DNA of 36,891 bases from Spirochaetota bacterium (GTDB lineage: Bacteria > Spirochaetota > UBA4802 > JAFGDQ01). Under the pieces are notes generated by a model that saw nothing but the letters and a program-made list of their open reading frames with translations, searched no databases and was not told where the DNA came from. Every line of letters starts with the position of its first letter. Within the stretch, counting starts at the first letter, position 1. The translations under genes and the position numbers were made by a program. Below, piece after piece: positions 33,051-36,891 of the stretch. The stretch spans positions 1 to 36,891 of the forward strand of contig JAFGDQ010000082.1 of NCBI GenBank assembly GCA_016932015.1, in the 5' to 3' direction.

Positions 33051-34337
33051 ATGAACATTCTGACTACAGTCTGCATATTCATATTCATGATCGATGTTTA
33101 TCTCGGCCTGCATGTTTTATTACTGGATAAAAAATCCAAAATACACCGGCTATTCTTTTTATTGTGTCTGTGCCAGGCTTTATGGGCTGTTGTTTCAGGA
33201 ATTATTTTCTCCGCGGATGATAAACAATTCTTAATCTTTATATTTAAAACCTCAGGTTTTATCTGGATTCCCTATTTCGCGCTTTTGCTGCATTTCTGTC
33301 TCACAATAACAAATATAATTAAACTAAAGCCATTGCATTATATTTTTTTGTATTTTCCGGCGTTAATTCTGGTCTACGGGAATCTGGTTTCATACACACT
33401 TTATAGTGATTTCATAAAAACCGGTAACCAATGGATATTTGTCGTTGCCTCTGATTCAGGGTGGTTCTATTTCCATTCATTATACATAATCTTTAACATG
33501 GGAACATCGCTTGTGCTGCTTCTTCTGTGGAAAAGAAGAACAAAATCGATAAAGGAAAAAAAACAGGCAGTTATTCTGTTTGTAACTCTATTTCTGGTGT
33601 TGTCAATAAACATTATTGAAGGGGTATTTCTGCCCAGGTTTACTGATTACGAAACATATGCTCCTGCTCCAATTTTTATTATAATCTTTATGCTCGGGAT
33701 ATGGTATTCGATAGTAAAATACCGCTTTCTCGCTATCACGCCAGCGCTTGTAGCCGGTGACATTATTGCAAATATTGATGAAGTTATTATTCTTGCTGAT
33801 AATAAATCCCGCGTCCTTACCATTAACAATATGACAGAACTGCTCCTTGAATACAAAGAGGACGAAATTAAATCCCGCATATTATCCGAGTTGATCCTTG
33901 AGAAGAACCCGATAGGGAAAGAAATAAAAGAGTTAACGGGTAATGATGAACACAGAAGTTTTTCATCAAGAATCCATCTTGTTAAAAAAGACGGATCGCA
34001 GATATTATTGGACGCGAAATTTAAAACCATATATGATAAGTTCGGAGACCGGCTTGGAATTTTAATTATAGGCCGGGAAGTTAGAGAATTAAAACAGTTT
34101 AAATCTATATATAAAATGACAGCAAAACAGACCGAGATAATACAGTATATACTACAGGGCAGATCTAATAAAGAGATAGCTGCATTGTTAGGTATTACTG
34201 AAAGAACTATAAAAGGTCACATTAGCGCGATTTATTTCAAATTACGTGTTAACAATAAGATGGGACTATACAATATACTCAAAGATTTTAATCTCCTGCC
34301 GGAACAGCCCGCGGAAAAATCCGTTCTTATATTATAA
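33051..34337 (+). CDS. 7TM-PAS-LuxR membrane-bound transcriptional regulator
   Basis: This 428-residue one-protein signalling device has an N-terminal seven-helix block (about 1-228) of the histidine-kinase N-terminal 7TM type. A PAS domain (about 235-345) follows, then a LuxR-type helix-turn-helix (about 355-415). The HTH is recognised by L-T/M-T-A-K-Q-T-E-I, G-x-S-N-K-E-I-A-A-L-L-G-I-T-E-R-T-I-K-G-H. There is no kinase or receiver domain, so it would bind DNA while anchored in the membrane. AGGTAGCG precedes the ATG. It is monocistronic, ending at a strong terminator. Ligand and target genes are unknown; the divergent B12-controlled operon and the following lipoprotein genes are candidates by position only. 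Confidence 0.87.
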   Translation: MNILTTVCIFIFMIDVYLGLHVLLLDKKSKIHRLFFLLCLCQALWAVVSGIIFSADDKQFLIFIFKTSGFIWIPYFALLLHFCLTITNIIKLKPLHYIFLYFPALILVYGNLVSYTLYSDFIKTGNQWIFVVASDSGWFYFHSLYIIFNMGTSLVLLLLWKRRTKSIKEKKQAVILFVTLFLVLSINIIEGVFLPRFTDYETYAPAPIFIIIFMLGIWYSIVKYRFLAITPALVAGDIIANIDEVIILADNKSRVLTINNMTELLLEYKEDEIKSRILSELILEKNPIGKEIKELTGNDEHRSFSSRIHLVKKDGSQILLDAKFKTIYDKFGDRLGILIIGREVRELKQFKSIYKMTAKQTEIIQYILQGRSNKEIAALLGITERTIKGHISAIYFKLRVNNKMGLYNILKDFNLLPEQPAEKSVLIL

Positions 34338-34370
34338 AAAACACATATCTTCATTTTTATCTGAAATAGG

Positions 34371-34414
34371 AAGAGCGAAGAATAATATTAAAATATCATT
34401 CTTCGCTCTTTTTT
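34371..34414 (+). terminator. Intrinsic terminator after the LuxR-type regulator gene
   Basis: A 13-bp stem (AAGAGCGAAGAAT and ATTCTTCGCTCTT) with further A-T pairing in the loop is followed by a run of T. It lies 34 bp after the stop codon. Confidence 0.88.
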
Positions 34415-34744
34415 AACGCACATTAAAATCAATGCCTCAACAATCTGTATTTATTAAAAAAAATCAAGATTCAATACTTTTGGACGTGTTTATTTTTAAA
34501 GATATTCTGTATATTAATTTTGTTAAAATTTAATAATGTGCCGCCGGGTTCTCCAGGGCATGATGAATAATAAATATATTAATTTCTTAAATGTCTTCCC
34601 AATGGAAACCGCGAGGCATTCCCTGCGATTTTGCTGCGGAATATTACCGGTTTAATTTTTCGATACCTTGCGGCACTGCTACGGGGAGTATAATTTTATT
34701 ATGCATAAATATATGTAGAAAAAAATATAAAAAGGATAATTATT
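34415..34744. other. Intergenic region upstream of the beta-helix lipoprotein gene
   Basis: AT-rich spacer holding an AAGGA ribosome-binding site at its right end and presumably the lipoprotein promoter. I see no gene or structured RNA. Confidence 0.45.
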
Positions 34745-36607
34745 ATGGTAATTAAAAAGACACATGTATTATTTTTTTTAATTCTCTTCTTTCTGATCAC
34801 AGTAGCAACAGCGTGTTCTGACTCTTCCGGTTCATCCGATGACAGCAAACTCCCGGATATTACGGCTCCCTCCTGGAATACAGGTTATCCTGAATCTGTT
34901 ATCATGGATGACAGGCTGTATTTTAAAGCGGATATCGATGAAAACGGACACGTATACTGTGTCCTTCTGCCTGATAATGATCCCGCACCATCGCCTCAGC
35001 AGATAGTTGACGGGCTGGACGCCGGAGACACGGCCGCTCCCTGGCATGCTGATTCGGAAGTAAGTACCGGCAAACCGGAAACCTTTATTTTCTCCAATCT
35101 TGGCTACTCAACGGATTACGATCTTTACTGTATTGCCGAGGATTCGCTTCTTAACAGGCAGGCATCAGCTCTGAAGCTTGACATCTCTGTCAGTGAAAGA
35201 AATACCATATTTGTATCCGAGAATGAAGGCGACGATTCAAACACAGGGACAATATATCTTCCGAAAGCCACAATTACAGCAGGTATTTCCTCGGCAGCCG
35301 CTCTTTTCTCTTCAGAAAAAAATGTCTGTGTTTCGAGTGGCACATACGATGAAAGCATCACTTTAAGCGGCGGGATATCGCTGTTCGGCGGATACAGCAA
35401 TACCGACTGGAGCGACAGGGATATTGAACATCGCGGCAACCCGTCATATTCCACTTGTATTTCCGGCATCTGGGAAGAGAATTCCGGCCTCGACATAGAA
35501 GGAACAAATCCCGGTTCAGGTGACTGGATCGTTGAGGGATTCACTATCCAGAGTGGTAATCCCGACTACTCAATCGGAATACACTGCATTGCGGGCAGCA
35601 TTGTCAATATCCGCCACAATACGATAAGGGGAGGATACGGGGAAAACGATTCAATCGGAATTTATCTTAACGAAGACGGAACCGCGGAGATCTCGGACAA
35701 TACAATCTACGGAGGATATTCATCGGGAAGCACCTCCAACGGCATTTTTATTGAAAACACCGCGAGCCAGATAATCAGGGATAACCGGATCGACGGAGGA
35801 GGCGGAGACTCAGCATCATACGGGATCAGAACAAGAACCTTTCCTGTAAACAGCAATACGCTTATTATCAACAATCAAATATATGGAGGCGGTTCAGGTA
35901 CTTCTGTCGGAATATCAATGAGTCATTTGCAGGACAATACAAATTCCATGCCGCTTATTTTCGGGAACTCCATTGACGGAGGCTGGGATGATGACAACGT
36001 CATAATAACATTATCGATAGCTATATACATAACCGGATTAGGTGATACAAGGACAATTGAACCTGTTATTTGCAATAATATACTCAGGTCAGGGACCGGG
36101 GATGAATCTTACTGTCTCAGATTAAGGGACATAGATAATCACGCCTACATTCTTAACAATACTTTTCACCTTACAGCTTCCTCGTCAAAAGGAATTGTTC
36201 TTGAGGGAAGTACAAACCGTGAAACTGCGGCCTCTGTTATAAATAATATTTTATTCAGCGGAAGCGACGCGATAACAGAAAACAGTAATACTTCCTGCGA
36301 AGAAATACAGAATAATGTATTTTACGAAACAGAATGCCTGTTCGCCTATGGATCGGGCGACATTACGGATATTGCTGTTTTAAACGGGTTGCGGCCGAAT
36401 TTCTCCGGCAATGTATCCGTAAAACCGGGATTCAACAGTGAATACAATCTCTCGGATTCGTCCCCGTCTTCCGTTACACAGGGCGGACTCGATCTGTCGT
36501 CATACCCGTATCCCTACTTTCAGGAAAATTCTTCAGGAGAAAAGATTGATAAAGCCGGAACCGTGAGGACAGCGCCATGGTCAATCGGTGCATTTGAGAG
36601 GGATTAG
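34745..36607 (+). CDS. Surface lipoprotein with DUF1565 and right-handed beta-helix domains
   Basis: This 620-residue protein carries a lipoprotein signal peptide with lipobox A-T-A-C ending at C24. A serine/aspartate-rich linker follows, then a small beta-sandwich region (about 40-150) that resembles Fn3-like modules. A DUF1565-type segment (about 153-225) has G-D-D-S-N-T-G-T and F-G-G-Y-S-N-T-D-W-S-D-R-D. A long parallel beta-helix (about 230-505) is built from repeated I-x-x-N-x-I-x-G-G-style coils. Such proteins are surface-exposed and often bind or cleave polysaccharides; no catalytic residues can be assigned. AAGGATAATT precedes the ATG. Its GC content (about 50% in one sampled line) is higher than in the flanking spacer. 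Confidence 0.87.
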   Translation: MVIKKTHVLFFLILFFLITVATACSDSSGSSDDSKLPDITAPSWNTGYPESVIMDDRLYFKADIDENGHVYCVLLPDNDPAPSPQQIVDGLDAGDTAAPWHADSEVSTGKPETFIFSNLGYSTDYDLYCIAEDSLLNRQASALKLDISVSERNTIFVSENEGDDSNTGTIYLPKATITAGISSAAALFSSEKNVCVSSGTYDESITLSGGISLFGGYSNTDWSDRDIEHRGNPSYSTCISGIWEENSGLDIEGTNPGSGDWIVEGFTIQSGNPDYSIGIHCIAGSIVNIRHNTIRGGYGENDSIGIYLNEDGTAEISDNTIYGGYSSGSTSNGIFIENTASQIIRDNRIDGGGGDSASYGIRTRTFPVNSNTLIINNQIYGGGSGTSVGISMSHLQDNTNSMPLIFGNSIDGGWDDDNVIITLSIAIYITGLGDTRTIEPVICNNILRSGTGDESYCLRLRDIDNHAYILNNTFHLTASSSKGIVLEGSTNRETAASVINNILFSGSDAITENSNTSCEEIQNNVFYETECLFAYGSGDITDIAVLNGLRPNFSGNVSVKPGFNSEYNLSDSSPSSVTQGGLDLSSYPYPYFQENSSGEKIDKAGTVRTAPWSIGAFERD

Positions 36608-36691
36608 CCTCAGAGCGAATCGCGAACCTCTCCTTCGAACTGGAGACTGTATAATATAATTTTAATAAAATATTATTTAAGGTGAAATATT

Positions 36692-36891
36692 ATGAATAAA
36701 ATAAGGTTTTGGTTTTTACTATTGTCTTTAACGGTCTTTTTTACAGCCTGCGGCGGAGGCGGTAGTGGGAGCAGCGGGAGCAGTGGGAGCAGTGGGGGCG
36801 GAGAACAAGATCACTTATCCTCAGTCGAACTGCCCCATACAGGCCAAATATTAAGTTATGAAGCGGGGGACGACGGCGATCTGCAAATGGG
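36692..36891 (+). CDS. Lipoprotein with Ser/Gly linker and Lcl/DUF1566-like N-terminus (truncated by window end)
   Basis: Only the first 66 codons are present. A signal peptide with lipobox F-T-A-C (C20) precedes a Gly/Ser-only linker. A segment follows beginning L-P-H-T-G-Q-I-L-S-Y and D-D-G-D-L-Q-M-G, the usual opening of DUF1566/Lcl-type repeats (L-P-x-T-G-Q-x-x-x-Y, G-D-D-G-x-x-Q-x-G). Lcl in Legionella is a collagen-like adhesin; here only that domain type is suggested. AAGGTG lies upstream of the ATG. It follows the beta-helix lipoprotein by 84 bp and is likely co-expressed. Confidence 0.8.
   Translation, partial: MNKIRFWFLLLSLTVFFTACGGGGSGSSGSSGSSGGGEQDHLSSVELPHTGQILSYEAGDDGDLQM
36767..36793 (+). 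repeat. 9-bp in-frame tandem repeat encoding Gly-Ser-Ser
   Basis: Three near-identical units of GGGAGCAGY (third positions varying) encode the G-S-S linker just after the lipidated cysteine. Such an in-frame array can change length by slippage without breaking the gene. Confidence 0.75.

Overview
The window reads as a piece of a Gram-negative, probably anaerobic chromosome. It is AT-rich (about 40% GC in lines I sampled). It carries several lipoprotein signal peptides, multihaem cytochrome c, corrinoid-type methyltransferase chemistry, oxygen-sensitive Fe-S enzymes and a cobalamin riboswitch. Architectures such as a 7TM-PAS-LuxR regulator and DUF1565/beta-helix and Lcl-type lipoproteins would fit Spirochaetota or Desulfobacterota. 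I cannot fix the phylum from sequence alone. I saw no tRNA, rRNA, CRISPR array, integrase or transposase.

Left part (1-8400). It opens with a GNAT acetyltransferase and an SDR oxidoreductase. Next comes a minus-strand pair: an MttB-family methyltransferase without pyrrolysine and an old-yellow-enzyme/4Fe-4S/FAD oxidoreductase. Together they suggest catabolism of a methylated amine or related small molecule. A small 4-TM protein follows, then three tandem Rnk-type GreA/GreB-family genes. The first of these is a wreck with an internal deletion.

Ion-transport part (8400-19400). A double-domain TauE/SafE exporter and a CLC chloride protein with CBS domains lie next to a potassium island on the minus strand. 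The island holds a KtrB-like channel, a KtrA/TrkA regulator, a second TrkH-like channel and a KdpD-like/KdpE two-component pair. No Kdp ATPase is present.

Redox part (19500-27000). A nine-haem fusion protein combines an N-terminal c-haem, a CopD-like membrane domain, a cytochrome b5-like domain and an octahaem HAO-like domain. It is followed by what looks like the C-terminal stump of a NorB-type nitric oxide reductase gene. A VOC protein translationally coupled to a haem-c/GGDEF diguanylate cyclase comes next, then a CotH-family lipoprotein, a second SDR and a STAS anti-anti-sigma protein.

B12-controlled part (27300-32640, minus strand). A promoter drives a long leader with a cobalamin riboswitch, whose peripheral arm is enlarged by a 65-bp tandem repeat, and then an intrinsic terminator. 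Downstream lie a secreted, membrane-anchored protein of unknown function, a NapH/CcoG-like membrane ferredoxin, a 2-hydroxyacyl-CoA-dehydratase/double-cubane-type protein, its ATP-dependent activase and possibly a DapB-like reductase. This is the best candidate for an undescribed system: a corrinoid-controlled, ATP-driven, low-potential electron-transfer pathway fed from the membrane.

Right end (33000-36891). A 7TM-PAS-LuxR membrane regulator ends at a strong terminator. It is followed by a large beta-helix lipoprotein and a lipoprotein cut by the window edge.
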